A stretch of DNA of 64,000 nucleotides. It comes from Meghimatium bilineatum. Its lineage: Eukaryota; Mollusca; Gastropoda; Stylommatophora; Philomycidae. Below are positions 11,578 to 21,829 of this stretch, one piece after another. The stretch spans positions 47,807,376 to 47,871,375 of the forward strand of contig CM067317.1 of assembly GCA_034231615.1 (NCBI GenBank), given 5' to 3'. The position numbers and the translations under genes are program-made. A model generated the notes under the pieces. It was not told the DNA's origin. It made no database searches and saw only the letters and a program-made list of their open reading frames with translations. The stretch's first letter is position 1; every line of letters starts with the position of its first letter.

Positions 11578-12029
11578 GTGACTATTTCCACTTCTGGTGG
11601 TTTCAGAGCAGCCACATCATCATCTCATATTAAGATGGCTGATTTATCGTTATTGTCTCATTCATTCTCATCCCCGCTCTCGTTGTTTTTATCTAATCCA
11701 CTCCATCCGCTCATCATATCCGGTTGGATTTTTATTTTCCATGACATGTTTCATACCCTGCTTTTATCTTTTCCTCCTACCAACAATTGTCTACCATCGG
11801 TACATCAATTGTGGGTTTTTATGTAACATGTTGTCTGTCTGTTGGTTTCGTCCTGAAGAAGACTTGTTAGTCGAAACGACGTCCGTCGTTGTATCTCGTT
11901 TCATTTCTCAATCCCATTGATGTGTGTTTAGAACACTCACATGTTCTATTGCCTCCTTTTATTCTGTGTTCGTGTGCGTTCGATTAAAGACATTTAGTAT
12001 AAACATCGGTACAGGTTAAGCAAATCTGG
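11578..12029. other. No gene; one retroelement-end-like motif
   Basis: At 11853-11885 the string CTGAAGAAGACTTGTTAGTC is followed by GAAACGACGTCCGTCGTTG. This resembles the TGAAGAAG...GAAACG signature seen near the ends of several retroelement groups. Nothing else was recognised. Confidence 0.4.
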
Positions 12030-12330
12030 TCTCATTTTTAAGAAACAAATTCGTACATTATTTAACGAAACGAATCATCGATAAAGGCGCATTTCACAGA
12101 AGCTAAATCTACTTGTGGATCCATTGATCTGCCCGCTACACACTAAGAGGCTAGTAAGGAAAAGATGAGGCTGGAAGGAGGAAATGCGGTCAAAGACAAT
12201 GTGGGTGTATAACATCAAGAAATAGTCTGGGCATGACTTTTCTACACTCCTCTAAATGGTTGACGATAGAGATATTTGGAGAGCTTTTTGTGCTAATGTC
12301 TCTAGTGTGACACCCAGGGCCGTACGTACT
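12030..12330 (+). mobile_element. LINE 3' tail relic (RT C-terminal region)
   Basis: Broken frames give a tail ending like YTPLNG...DRDIW-AFC-NVS, comparable to 33545-33720 and 41100-41340 (GQDFSTL...EDR-LW). These endings are typical of RT C-terminal tails in non-LTR elements. Stops and frameshifts are present. Confidence 0.5.
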
Positions 12331-12486
12331 TTTTCAATAAGAAATTTACAAAACACTTCGTGATGACAAATTGATGACCTTTTGTCAAAAATAGCTGAGC
12401 TAGGTGAGGAGGGAGTGATTATCTTTTGCCTAAGTTCCAAATACTAAAAGTCGTGTACTGCTCGTGACCGAGCTGCGGTATAGTAG

Positions 12487-12698
12487 ACCTGTTCGCTAAA
12501 TTAAGTTGGACCTCACTCACTACGTGTTTTGATTATTGTTTGGTTTTCAGTTGGTTACTATTTAAATACTTGGAATCACATGTCAGAAATAGCCAAGGTG
12601 ATTCCGCGTATATAAATAGTGACCAACTGAAAGCCAAGCAATAATCAAAACACGTAACGAATGGGATCCAACTTAAGTTAGCGAACTGTCTTCTATAA
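12487..12698. mobile_element. Palindromic MITE, family A (best copy)
   Basis: The inverted arms are about 80 bases. The left arm starts GTTCGCTAAATTAAGTTGG and continues ACGTGTTTTGATTATTG. The right arm is its complement, ending AACTTAAGTTAGCGAAC. The centre contains TACTTGGAATCACATG. The element lies about 260 bases upstream of the first recognised tetraspanin exon, inside the intron. No coding sequence is present. A clear target-site duplication was not identified. Confidence 0.88.
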
Positions 12699-12955
12699 CT
12701 GTCGACAATCTCGGTTCTGCTTTGCTCTGGAAGGGATTTTAACACTCCAAATTCATACTCTCCTTTATCAAGGAGGTGCGTTTGGTGGCACTCATACAAT
12801 CATGACGGGTTATGGGTCTAGTCAGCCACACCAATTATCGATAGAAGTTTATTACAAAATAATTATCATGTACTGTTTTCACGTTATAACCTGATTGACA
12901 CAGATTGAGTTGATCTTAACTGACAAATATTATGTTGATCTTGATTTCATTACAG

Positions 12956-13156
12956 ATTGCTGGATGTGGTCTTTTAGGGTTTGGTGTTTACGCCCGCACC
13001 AGCGAAAATCGTATGACCCAGCTATCCTCAATTCTTGGATCATTCTATTACTCAACGCTTTCATTGGCGCTTATCATTTCTGGGGGTGTGGTTATTGTCA
13101 TTTCCTTCCTTGGCTGTTGCGGGGCTATCAAGGAGGTCAGATGTATGCTTGGAACG
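12956..13156 (+). CDS. Tetraspanin exon: TM1 (C-terminal half), small extracellular loop, TM2
   Basis: This exon encodes 67 codons of a tetraspanin, a four-pass membrane scaffold protein that organises partner receptors and adhesion proteins in the plasma membrane or endosomes. Residues 1-12 (IAGCGLLGFGVY) are the end of TM1. About 22 residues of small extracellular loop follow. TM2 (LSLALIISGGVVIVISFLG) runs into the family hallmark GCCGA and the cytoplasmic stretch IKEVRCMLGT. The acceptor is a pyrimidine-rich tract ending TTACAG and the donor is GTAAGT. Both junctions are phase 0. The upstream reading frame includes an ATG at 12932, but it lies in the intron and the protein would lack the front of TM1, so it is not taken as the start. 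The preceding exon (N-terminus and first half of TM1) was not found in bases 1-12955. The subfamily cannot be assigned. Confidence 0.93.
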
Positions 13157-13239
13157 GTAAGTTATAAAATACAATTAGGTTCAAGTAGCAAGCATGAAGA
13201 TAAATTAAAATAATTCTTAAGGATGACTGGAATTGAACA

Positions 13240-13370
13240 AGGTCCGTTCTAGTGGGGATGTGGATGGGCAAGTACGGAAAACCTGTTTACCTGAGTTGCA
13301 AGGCGATTTGGTGCCGCTAGAAGGGACCTGGTTCGATTTCTGTCAGACTTAAGAATTAGGTTGTGAAAAC
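13240..13370 (+). mobile_element. tRNA-like SINE (family T2)
   Basis: It shares GTACGGAAAACCTGTTTAC, a B-box-like TGGTTCGAT, and the 3' end ACTTAAGAATTA with 19235-19360. It sits just after the first tetraspanin exon in sense orientation. Confidence 0.6.
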
Positions 13371-13384
13371 ACTTTGATTACAAA

Positions 13385-13640
13385 TGCTTTAAAATGTGTG
13401 ATTGCGTGATTGATTGATTGATTGATTTGCTGATTGAGTAATTTGTTGATTGGTTTATTGATTCATTGATTATTTGGTTGATTAATTGATTGGTTTGTTT
13501 GTTGATTGATTTATTCATTGATTATTTGATTTATTGGTCAGTTGTTTGAGTGGTTGGTTGGTTGGTTGGTTGGTTGGTTGGCTGAATGGTTAGTTGGTTG
13601 CCTGGCTAGGTGAATCGCTCGTTGTTTGGTTAGCTGACTA
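13385..13640. repeat. Degenerate (TTGA)n / (TTGG)n microsatellite
   Basis: GATTGATTGATTGATT grades into GGTTGGTTGGTTGG, with interruptions. It lies in the 2.8-kb tetraspanin intron. Confidence 0.9.
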
Positions 13641-14174
13641 CCTGGTTGTGAATCCCGAATGTGTACGAATTTGTTTCTCATGTTTCATGTGAGAGTCAGT
13701 GATGTTTTACTTTAAATTTGTTTATCATGTTTATCGTGAGAGTCAGTGATGTTTTACTTTAAATTTCAGATTTTTGCATTTCTTGTAAGAGACAATGTCT
13801 TAAAGAGACAATGTTTATGTTCAGATAATGATAGAAATGGGAGTGACCAAGAAGAAGGGGCAATGTTCTCACTATCTGGAAAGAAACTAATAAACCGCAA
13901 CCAATAGCTGACTCGTACACCGAGCTTCTGCAACGTTAGATGGATGATGGACAATGGATGTTCCATATTATCATTTATAAGAATGTCCCATTGATGTGAT
14001 GCTGGTTCCTAATGAAAAATCAGAAAAATCAAGAATCTCTTTGCAATCTCCCCTACCCCCCCCCCTCCCAACTTGGTCGGTAGTGTCGAGTACATTTTCA
14101 GCTCAAAAAGATTCTTGCTGTTTCTTCGTTGCTAGTTTCCAGGAATTATTTTTTTTCAGCTCCCAGAATTGTGT
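13641..14174. other. Intron sequence, no feature recognised
   Basis: A short doublet (GAGAGTCAGTGATGTTTTAC, twice at 13690-13757) is visible. No other repeat or exon is supported. Confidence 0.5.
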
Positions 14175-14302
14175 AACTCAAAACATCTATAAGGCACATC
14201 TTCACGAACTGGGCAGTCTTCAAAACATCTATATGGTACATCTTCACGAGCTGGCCAGTCTTCAAAAATCTTTATGGTACATCTTCACGAGCTGGCCAGT
14301 CT
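14175..14302. repeat. Tandem repeat, three units of about 38-55 bp
   Basis: Three copies of ACATCTTCACGA followed by GCTGGCCAGTCTTC, slightly diverged. Confidence 0.8.
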
Positions 14303-15177
14303 TCTACTTCGGATGCAACATTGCTGTAACTGTCTTACAACCTGCAGGCGTGAACTTTTACCATATAATGCATATTTACTAATTTGATCACAGTAATTTG
14401 CTAATAGCATTTTTAATATTTTAAAACAGACTCTAAAATGACAGATTTGACTTTTCACATGATTCCATTGGTCCATTGGTTCATTGGTTTTCATTGGCCA
14501 ATAGGTTTCTTAAATTTCATTTTAGCTTCTGGCAGTTAGATAAAACTGGCAGGAGGTTGCATCACTTGTAAAACAATCCTGCGTGCTTCCTTTTATCTGA
14601 ATTTAATACTGAACATAGTAGAAGAACGAAGGCTCAGACATAAGGGGCAACAGTCCACCGATGACATTTTTTCCTGTTTATTCTTCAACAAACCAAATCG
14701 TCAAAGGATCACCATTTTTGATACTGAAAATATATTTTCGGCTCTTTCCCGATTAACTCCAGCTGGTACATGCTCCATTCAGACCGTCTGCCAAGACGAA
14801 TAGGGCCGTATTGAGATGAGATGACGGTGGAGAAAAGACATGTTATTCATAATTGTTTGAGTAGCAGAAGAGACGGGTACCACCATTCAATCCATCGACC
14901 CACATAATTGTTATAATGAATACTCAACCATAAAACCATATACGTGAGAACCATAATAACTGCGAGTCAAAATGAACATCTTCGTCAGTAGCGAAACGTC
15001 GCAAAATTGTGTTGTATAACGGAGTCACGAGAAATGATTCTATTTCCAACACAACCCTGAATGGGGCAGTTGAGGGGAAAAGAAGAAGGGGATGTAAAAA
15101 AATGAATTGATTTTATTAACGGCTCTACAAACTTAAGATCCTTAATATACTCAAACAACGAACTGAGAATAGATTTA
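14303..15177. other. Intron sequence with a possible retroelement end
   Basis: At 14974-15005 the string CTTCGTCAGTAGCGAAACG is another GAAACG-type motif (compare 11853 and 26785). The minus-strand frame over 14985-15180 is a non-repetitive extension of the array frame and has no recognised domain. Confidence 0.4.
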
Positions 15178-15882
15178 TATCGGGATGTTTGTGTTGATGT
15201 TTTATATCGGGATGTTTGTGTTAATGTTTTATATCGGGATGTTTGTGTTGATGTTTTATATCGGGATGTTTGTGTTGATGTTTTATATCGGGATGTTTGT
15301 GTTGATGTTTTATATCGGGATGTTTGTGTTGATGTTTTATATCGGGATGTTTGTGTTGATGTTTTATATCGGGATGTTTGTGTTGATGTTTTATATCGGG
15401 ATGTTTGCGTTGATGTTTTATATCGGGATGTTTGTGTTGATGTTTTATATCGGGATGTTTGTGTTGATGTTTTATATCGGGATGTTTGTGTTGATGTTTT
15501 ATATCGGGATGTTTGTGTTGATGTTTTATATCGGGATGTTTGTGTTGATGTTTTATATCGGGATGTTTGTGTTGATGTTTTATATCGGGATGTTTGTGTT
15601 GATGTTTTATATCGGGATGTTTGTGTTGATGTTTTATATCGGGATGTTTGTGTTGATGTTTTATATCGGGATGTTTGTGTTGATGTTTTATATCGGGATG
15701 TTTGTATTGATGTTTTATATCGGGATGTTTGTGTTGATGTTTTATATCGGGATGTTTGTGTTGATGTTTTATATCGGGATGTTTGTGTTGATGTTTTATA
15801 TCGGGATGTTTGTGTTGATGTTTTATATCGGGATGTTTGTGTTGATGTTTTATATCGGGATGTTTGTGTTGATGTTTTCATA
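15178..15882. repeat. 27-bp minisatellite, about 26 nearly identical units
   Basis: The unit is GGGATGTTTGTGTTGATGTT plus TTATATC. Only three point variants were seen across the array (near 15222, 15410 and 15706). Because the unit is a multiple of three, open frames of 232 codons (+) and 298 codons (-) arise; these are not genes. The array ends 89 bases before the TM3 exon. Confidence 0.96.
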
Positions 15883-15970
15883 GTGGCACCCCTACGATAT
15901 TATGGGTAAATTACAGTGTATTGTATTGTCTCAAACATCATTGTTGACATTGTCGTTTATTTGTCTACAG

Positions 15971-16045
15971 TTCTTCATTCTGCTAGTTATGATGCTTCTA
16001 AGCATGTTAGTTGGCGCCCTTGTCATCTACGTGTACAGAGACAAC
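15971..16045 (+). CDS. Tetraspanin exon: TM3
   Basis: This 75-base exon encodes 25 codons, beginning FFILLVMMLLSMLVG and ending VYRDN. It is the third transmembrane helix of the same tetraspanin and the first charged residues of the large extracellular loop. A 75-base TM3 exon with phase 0 on both sides is a common arrangement in animal tetraspanin genes. The acceptor (TTTGTCTACAG) and donor (GTAAGTATG) are good. It joins the preceding exon in frame across a 2,814-base intron. A 27-bp minisatellite ends only 89 bases upstream of the exon, leaving little unique sequence for the branch point and polypyrimidine tract. Confidence 0.92.
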
Positions 16046-16504
16046 GTAAGTATGAACAGTGTTACCACTTGTGTTTTAGAAATAACATCATATCGCCATT
16101 AAAAACCCTAGACTATATAATGCATGTAAGTAAGGCCAGCATCTAAGTAATACCCCAGATCTAAAATATTCATAAATGTTTGCTGAATGGTAGATGTGTA
16201 ATCTCGCTGTGCCTTCATTTTCTGACATGAAAGTCAGACTGATTAATTCACACGTTCTAAACATGGCCAAAGTTTTGCATGAAGGAAAAATTATAAATTC
16301 ATGGCTAGTCACAAAACTGTGACTGGAAATATCTGTCGACTTTATGTGAGATAACAAAATAATAAATTATTATTATTAACCACAATTTGGAAAAGTGGGA
16401 CCATCACCCTTAAGATGAACTTATCTGAATCTTCAATTTTGCCAATATTTCGAAATGACTGTGAGACCTGCTCTCTGACTGTGGACTTATAAAGAAGAGT
16501 CCAG

Positions 16505-16670
16505 GCGTATGAAAACAGAAAAGTTCAGGCGTATGAAAACAGAAAAGTTCAGGCGTATGAAAACAGAAAAGTTCAGGCGTATGAAAACAGAAAAGTTCAG
16601 GCGTATGAAAACAGAAAAGTTCAGGCGTATGAAAACAGAAGATTTCAGGCGTATGAAAACGAATACTATA
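16505..16670. repeat. Tandem repeat, unit 24 bp
   Basis: About seven units of CGTATGAAAACAGAAAAGTT plus CAGG, directly followed by a LINE relic. Confidence 0.93.
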
Positions 16671-16679
16671 GACGTGTAT

Positions 16680-17000
16680 TGCGTATATGTTACCGAGAAC
16701 AGAAAACTACTGTGTTTGTGAAAGGCATAATTAATGTATTAAGCGGGTTAACAAGAACCACTGTTAACAAACTTTATAAACTCCGGGGGTACGGAAACGT
16801 GATGAGACATTCCTCGATGACAGTATGTTCATCTATACTTCAAGGTTCATTGAAAGGTGAAAGAAGAAAATGTGGAAAGAAGAAATCATGGCAGGATAAT
16901 ATCAAGGACTGGACAAGGTATGAAGTTTCCAAACTCATCAGAATGGTAGAGGATAGAGATGCGTGCAGATCTTCCAGCATCAAATGTCACAATGTGACAA
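16680..17000 (+). mobile_element. LINE relic, RT C-terminal tail
   Basis: The frame from 16679 reads SGLTRTTVNKLYKLRGYGNV, then SSILQGSLKGERRKCGKKKS, then WQDNIKDWTRYEVSKLIRMV, then EDRDACR. The series LQG-KG-RR-G--K-W-DNIK-WT and a final EDR is the standard C-terminal tail of many LINE reverse transcriptases. The upstream RT is absent. The same tail family occurs inverted at 46365-46680. A 46-bp repeat of its last bases follows. Confidence 0.8.
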
Positions 17001-17140
17001 TCCTACGTGGAGAGCTTCCAGCATCAAATGGCACAATGTGACACTCATACGTTGGGATCTTCCTGCATCAAATGGCACAATGTGACACGTCTACGTGTAG
17101 ATATTCCTGCATCAAATGTCACAATGTGACAATCCTACGA
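16970..17140. repeat. Tandem repeat, unit about 46 bp, derived from a LINE end
   Basis: Four units contain TTCC(A/T)GCATCAAATG, CACAATGTGACA and CTACGT. The first unit is the continuation of the RT tail reading frame, so the array appears to be an expanded 3' end of the element. Confidence 0.85.
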
Positions 17141-17757
17141 CCCTGACAGTTTATGGGTTTTATTCTAACTAAATAATAATCATCATTGAAGTAAGCTCCG
17201 GACATGTGTTGCAGGGGCCTGAACAGGGAGCAAAGAATAACAAGTCACGAGCAGCAACGGACAAAAGTAAGTAAAGTAAGTTTCTAAAAGGCAAATCAGG
17301 AACCAAAATTCACTCAATTTTGGAAATAAAACAATATAGACATAGACAGACTTCTTAACCCCCAGAATTCCACAAGCTTATTAGATAGGTGCGGAAATAT
17401 ACCTAATTTTACCGTGAACCTAATGTATAGTTTTTATGTATTTCTGTCTGTCATATGAACTTGTACATTTTCTAGTTGTAAACTGCTTATAATAAGAATG
17501 AAGTAGGTATATGCAGAAGAGCAGCTTTCATGGAATTGGTGGATGAAAGAGGAGGGAGAAATTTCTAAATCATTTATAATAAAAATAAATCCAGCAATTA
17601 AGGCCAGATTGTAAGACAAGATAAGTTCAGTTGAGTATACTCTTCGCACATTGAATATGTTCACAGATGAGTGCCTTGACTCAAATATCCACGCTGTAAG
17701 ACTTGTACTCAAGGATTGCTGGTTTGGAAATAAATAAGCTCAAGAAAAATAAACTAG
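17141..17757. other. Intron sequence, no feature recognised
   Basis: No domain, known repeat or tandem array was recognised. The minus frame at 17434-17712 has no motif. Confidence 0.5.
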
Positions 17758-18470
17758 TTCAGTGGTTCTTAATCTGTTGTTGCCAGTGTATCAGGAGAAT
17801 TGGTTCCACTGTCAGTGATTCTAAATATGTTTTGGCCAGTGAATCAGCGAACATGTTCCACTGTCAGTGGTTATTATTTTTTTTTTGGCCATTGACTAAA
17901 TCTGGAACAAATAGTTCCCCCCCCGCCCCATCCTTCCCCACAGATGTAAAAAAAAAAGATTCACTTTACAAGTCAGCACAAAATATTTTAAGCTTTATCG
18001 CTAGCATCGTCGCCCATGTTTTGTCGGACCCAGATATGGAAGCAAAGAATAGCAACACTGTTTACCTTCTATGCATGTTTTAAGAGGCGACTAAGAATGT
18101 TTTGGGATAGAGTTTGCTGTGCCTTCCATTTATGGTCAAAGGGATCTAGAAGCTACGCTGAAGTTGGATATGTGAGACCGAACGGCGCAGATATCACAGT
18201 TCAGCTGTAAACCAGGACACGACTCATTCTGTTCTGCGGACTACATCCTGCTAATCTGCAAGAGTGTGAGAATTAACAGAGAAGAAACTACAAATCGTGA
18301 TTTTTAATCAGTTATCTTACTCCCCCCCCGTCCCTCCTGGATAGTTCTCTGGACCCCCCCTCCCCATTCCCGCCCAGTTTCCATTTTCTTTTCTCCGTGG
18401 CCACTGAAAGTCTTCGTGTCCAAGCGGGAGGGGATCATATTTCCCACATCGAGAACCACAGCACTAAGTG
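17758..18470. mobile_element. Possible hAT-like non-autonomous element containing a SINE
   Basis: The left end CAGTGGTTCTTAATC and the right end GAGAACCACAG are inverted, imperfect matches of the CAGTGGTTCTCAACC type common at hAT element ends. The sides show ACTAGTT and ACTAAGT, which might be a degraded 8-base target duplication. SINE R1 (18005-18295) sits inside. The ends are short, so the call is tentative. Confidence 0.4.
18005..18295 (+). mobile_element. SINE R1, diverged full-length copy
   Basis: It is recognisable from GAATAGCAACACTGTTTACC, AGAGGCGACTAAG, GGCGCAGATATCAC, CTACATCCTGCTAATCTGC and the degraded tail GAGAAGAA. It is more diverged than the copies near 59.4 and 63.4 kb, so it is an older insertion. 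Confidence 0.8.
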
Positions 18471-18491
18471 ACAATTTGGAAATGTAACCAA

Positions 18492-18620
18492 AATAAATTG
18501 TCCTGTCAACAGCGCAGTATTAAATAAATTGTCCTGTCAACAGCGCAGTATTAAATAAATTGTCCTGTCAACAGCGCAGTATTAAATAAATTATCCTGTC
18601 AACAGCGCAGTATTAAACAA
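18492..18620. repeat. Tandem repeat, unit 31 bp
   Basis: Four units of AAATAAATTGTCCTGTCAAC plus AGCGCAGTATT. Confidence 0.92.
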
Positions 18621-18705
18621 AGCTCTTGTTTTCACTAAATCAACTTATTGAATACAGATAGCTACAAAATTCTGAATGGCGAAAGCTGATTGAAGGAATA
18701 AACGG

Positions 18706-18858
18706 CAGTCAACATCAGGATTATCCTAAACGTAGGTCAACATCAGGATTATCCTAAACGTAGGTCAACATCAGGATTATCCTAAACGTAGGTCAACATC
18801 AGGATTATCCTAAACGTAGGTCCACATCAGGATTATCCTAAATCAGGATTATCCTCAT
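18706..18858. repeat. Tandem repeat, unit 28 bp
   Basis: Five units of GTCAACATCAGGATTATCCT plus AAACGTAG, and a final partial unit. Confidence 0.92.
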
Positions 18859-19234
18859 AAAACATTATAGAATCATAAGCTTAACAAATGTATTCAGAGG
18901 GATAGTTATTGACAAGGGGTAGGGGAGGCCATTGAATAAATTTGGCGACAAAAACAACAACAAAATGTATGTAGTAATAACATTGTTTGAATTAATAACT
19001 TGTTACACAAAATATTAACACAGATCTGAAAAAAACGTACATTTTTTTCGTCCTTCACCCCCCCCCCACCACACACAAATTTCGGAGGTAGGGAAGGTAA
19101 ATAACTTTTTGACATAAATTAACATGGATAGGGCCCTGAATTCTTGACAGTTAGTTGACAAGAGATTGGAGAAAAAAAACTGTGCTCTAAAATTAACAAA
19201 CAAATTGTTGACTAATTTATAATTCTTACGGCTG
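18859..19234. other. Intron sequence, no feature recognised
   Basis: A-rich and C-homopolymer tracts are present. No gene or repeat family is supported. Confidence 0.5.
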
Positions 19235-19362
19235 ACTGGGATGTTGGTTGAGTTTTTGGATGTGGTTGGTAAAGTACGGAAAACCTGTTTACTTGAGTTA
19301 CAAGGCAATGTGGTGCACCTAGAACGTATCTGGTTCAATCCCCGTAAGCCTTAAGAATTATT
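19235..19362 (+). mobile_element. tRNA-like SINE (family T2), second copy
   Basis: GTACGGAAAACCTGTTTAC, TGGTTCAATCCCCGTAAG (B-box-like) and CCTTAAGAATTA are shared with 13240-13370. Confidence 0.65.
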
Positions 19363-19539
19363 TTATTTATCCTCATTCTTCCTACTTAAATGAACTTAAT
19401 TTATTGACAGCATCTTTGAAGAGAACCATGTTGAGAAATAAAGTAAATTTACATTTTTAAACAAACTGTTCAGTTGTTACAGACATACCCCGTGGCTACA
19501 AACAGTACTACAGGCCTTCTAACTGAAATAATTTGGACC

Positions 19540-19690
19540 CTTTTCGTTGGGTTTTTTATTATTGTTTGGCTTTTGATTGGTCTCTTTTAACGTACTTGGA
19601 GTCGCATTATATAAATAGCTAAGGCCAACTAATTTATATTGCACGCAAATCGGAAACTAGTTTATGTTTACTTTTTAGTTGACAGGTCTG
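19540..19690. mobile_element. MITE family A, decayed copy
   Basis: TTTTTTATTATTGTTTGGCT, TACTTGGAGTCGCA and TATATAAATAG match the left arm and centre of the family A elements at 8923 and 12487. The right arm is eroded. Confidence 0.5.
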
Positions 19691-19812
19691 CTGTACAGAT
19701 GACCAGGTCACGCATAAGCTAATGTCTTCAATATTACTGTCCTGTCTTGTTGGTCAACTGTATCACATTTCAGTTTGAGTTTGTGCAAGCATGAGCGAAA
19801 TAATGTTCTCTT

Positions 19813-19818
19813 CAACAG

Positions 19819-19882
<64 letters not shown>

Positions 19883-19890
19883 ATCTATTG
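19813..19890. repeat. (ATCT)n (AT)n microsatellite at a LINE end
   Basis: ATCTATCTATCTATCT runs into ATATATATATATAT. It abuts the 3' end of the minus-strand LINE relic at 19895. Read on that strand, (ATAG)n is the tail; the same tail type is seen at 50275-50300. Confidence 0.9.
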
Positions 19891-19894
19891 CCTA

Positions 19895-20180
19895 AACCCT
19901 TTGTTGCTTTTCAGCGTCAGGGGTAGAAGAGTTGTTTTTTTTTGGTTTTTTTAGCTGGCCCTCGTGTGTGCTGAATATATTGTTGACTTTGTCGTCTCTT
20001 TTATTTCGGTGGTCCATCGATTTCGTGGTCGGCCTCTAGGTCTGCCCTCTCTGTATCTGTGTAGCATAACTGTTTGCTGTCTGATGGTGTGCAAACCATT
20101 TAATCTGTTGTCTCTTGATATATTCCAAGATTGGGGTGGTGCTGGTTATTTATCTAATGTCACCATTCCTCAGTCTCTTA
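19895..20180 (-). mobile_element. LINE relic, RT C-terminal tail with (ATAG)n end
   Basis: The minus strand encodes a tail with RPRNRWTTEIKET and STIYSAHTR, then a 3' end containing CCCCTGACGCTGAAAAGC. Related copies are at 56530-56830 (-) and 50185-50300 (+). RPR-RW is the usual motif of the LINE C-terminal tail. Frames are broken. Confidence 0.65.
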
Positions 20181-20794
20181 GCGATATCCCTAAGATTCTG
20201 TATAATCATGTTATTTCAGCTGTCACGTGTTTATGTTTGTCTTGTGCTGTTACACTAATTCTAATTGAACAGTAATTACCTATAATAACTAATCATTGTT
20301 GAATGATATCTTGTGTAGGATAATGTTGTTCTGCTATCGTTCAATCGTTTTAGGCGCCTGGTATCCAATAGCATCTCTAGTATAATGTGGATGATCGATT
20401 TTCAAACAACGGGAAAGTTCCGTGAGTTTTTTGAACGAATATCATCGTTATTAAATGCAGTTCCGACTGGCGATAATATATCTCCATAGCTCGCTTCTGT
20501 ATAAGTTCCTATCGTATACCAGTATCGATGTTTATTTTGTGGTGTTGTCACCCTTTGTCTCTAAATCATGACCAGCATCTTTATGTTATCTATCTCATAA
20601 CGATGCTTTCGTCTAGTCTTCCTCGTTATCCAGCACAAGTCAGACTCTGATATGGATTGATTTCATCGATGACCTGGACTGTGGGCATCAGTCTTGAGAC
20701 AGGGTCGTGGAGCTTGTCAGTCACAGCCGTTTTTGATTATCAGTTTTCTTCCTATGGTGTGATACAATGGGAAATTCAGCAAATTATGTTCTGC
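20181..20794. other. Intron sequence, no feature recognised
   Basis: It may include further decayed LINE sequence on the minus strand continuing from the tail at 19895-20180, but no clear motif was seen. Confidence 0.45.
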
Positions 20795-20925
20795 GTTCTC
20801 TGGAGACTGTCTACAAGGACACCTCAAAACTTTCTGTGTTCCCTGGAGACTGTCTACAGGGGCACCCTAGAACTTTCTGTGTTCCCTGGAGACTGTCCAA
20901 AAGGGCATCCCAAAAACATTTATAC
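20795..20925. repeat. Tandem repeat, three units of about 43 bp
   Basis: CTGGAGACTGTCTACA, AGG(A/G)(C/G)ACC and ACTTTCTGTGTTCC recur three times, with the last unit diverged. Confidence 0.85.
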
Positions 20926-21349
20926 ATGTGTTTTTGTAATATTTTGGGGCCTGTTCTAAATCTAAACAGGATTGTTCCTTTCTTCTAAGCCTGCGAATAG
21001 CATCGTCTTTTTTGCTGCATGTATGAGTTGTGTTTTATTCCATCTTTACATAACGATGACAAAATATAAGGATTGTCTCTTTACGATATTTAGTAACACA
21101 TTACGTCATGTATTAGGTAGACAATGTTTATTCTTTCCATTTGGACGCTGGCACCACACTTTAGGTCGATTCACAAACAAACATAATATGACCTTTACAA
21201 TATCATTGTCTTCTTCACTTGCGAACGAGAAACATCATCATCATTACAAGGCTGGTAATAATTATATTTTATTAAATTGTTATTTCTTATTCCACAACTA
21301 ACAAACATCTGGAAATCAAAAACATTACGTAAACATACCAAACTATAAC

Positions 21350-21800
21350 TGTTGAACTCCGATGTAATATCCGTGTTGACATATCGCTGCGAAAATTGGA
21401 AAATGACAAAGTACTACAGAAGAAATTGAACTCATTTGAAAATAAATGCCTTAGAAGACTTAAATATTGGTTGGGAAAAAATCAAATCAAACATGTAAGT
21501 ACGAGAAGACGCCAAACAGCAACTTCTACAACAATAAGAAGAAAACTATGTACTTATATCTGACATGTACTTAGAATGAAAGAAAACAGACTGCCACTAC
21601 AAGCATTAAAATGACTACTATATGGCTAAAGAAAGGGAAACATTAAGAAAGACTCTTCGTGGAGCAACCATTAAAGAGTGTATAACTATGGGTCTCCACA
21701 ACACACAGGAATTACACACAGCAGCATAACATCGCTTGAACTGGAGAGCTCAGCATTCTGCCCTATGCCCCGTATTCGGCGCTAAAGGACCATAGATATA
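21350..21800 (+). mobile_element. LINE relic, RT C-terminal tail (frameshifted)
   Basis: Broken + strand frames give VLTYRCENWKMTK, then KERETLRKTLRGATIKEC, then HRLNWRAQHSALCPVFGAKG. The series TY--E-W, ETLRKTLRG and LNWR is typical of a LINE tail. It is related to the tails at 58985-59300 and 24435-24815. Confidence 0.7.
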
Positions 21801-21829
21801 CAGATATCCTTTCGGGATGTGACCATTTA

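Noticed and set aside
12932-12955. ATG at 12932 as the tetraspanin start
   Set aside because: It lies upstream of a strong AG acceptor, in the intron, and would remove the first half of TM1.
15185-15883. Open frames of 232 (+) and 298 (-) codons
   Set aside because: They are a 27-bp tandem repeat read in frame; both strands are open for the same trivial reason, and the TM3 exon's intron contains them.
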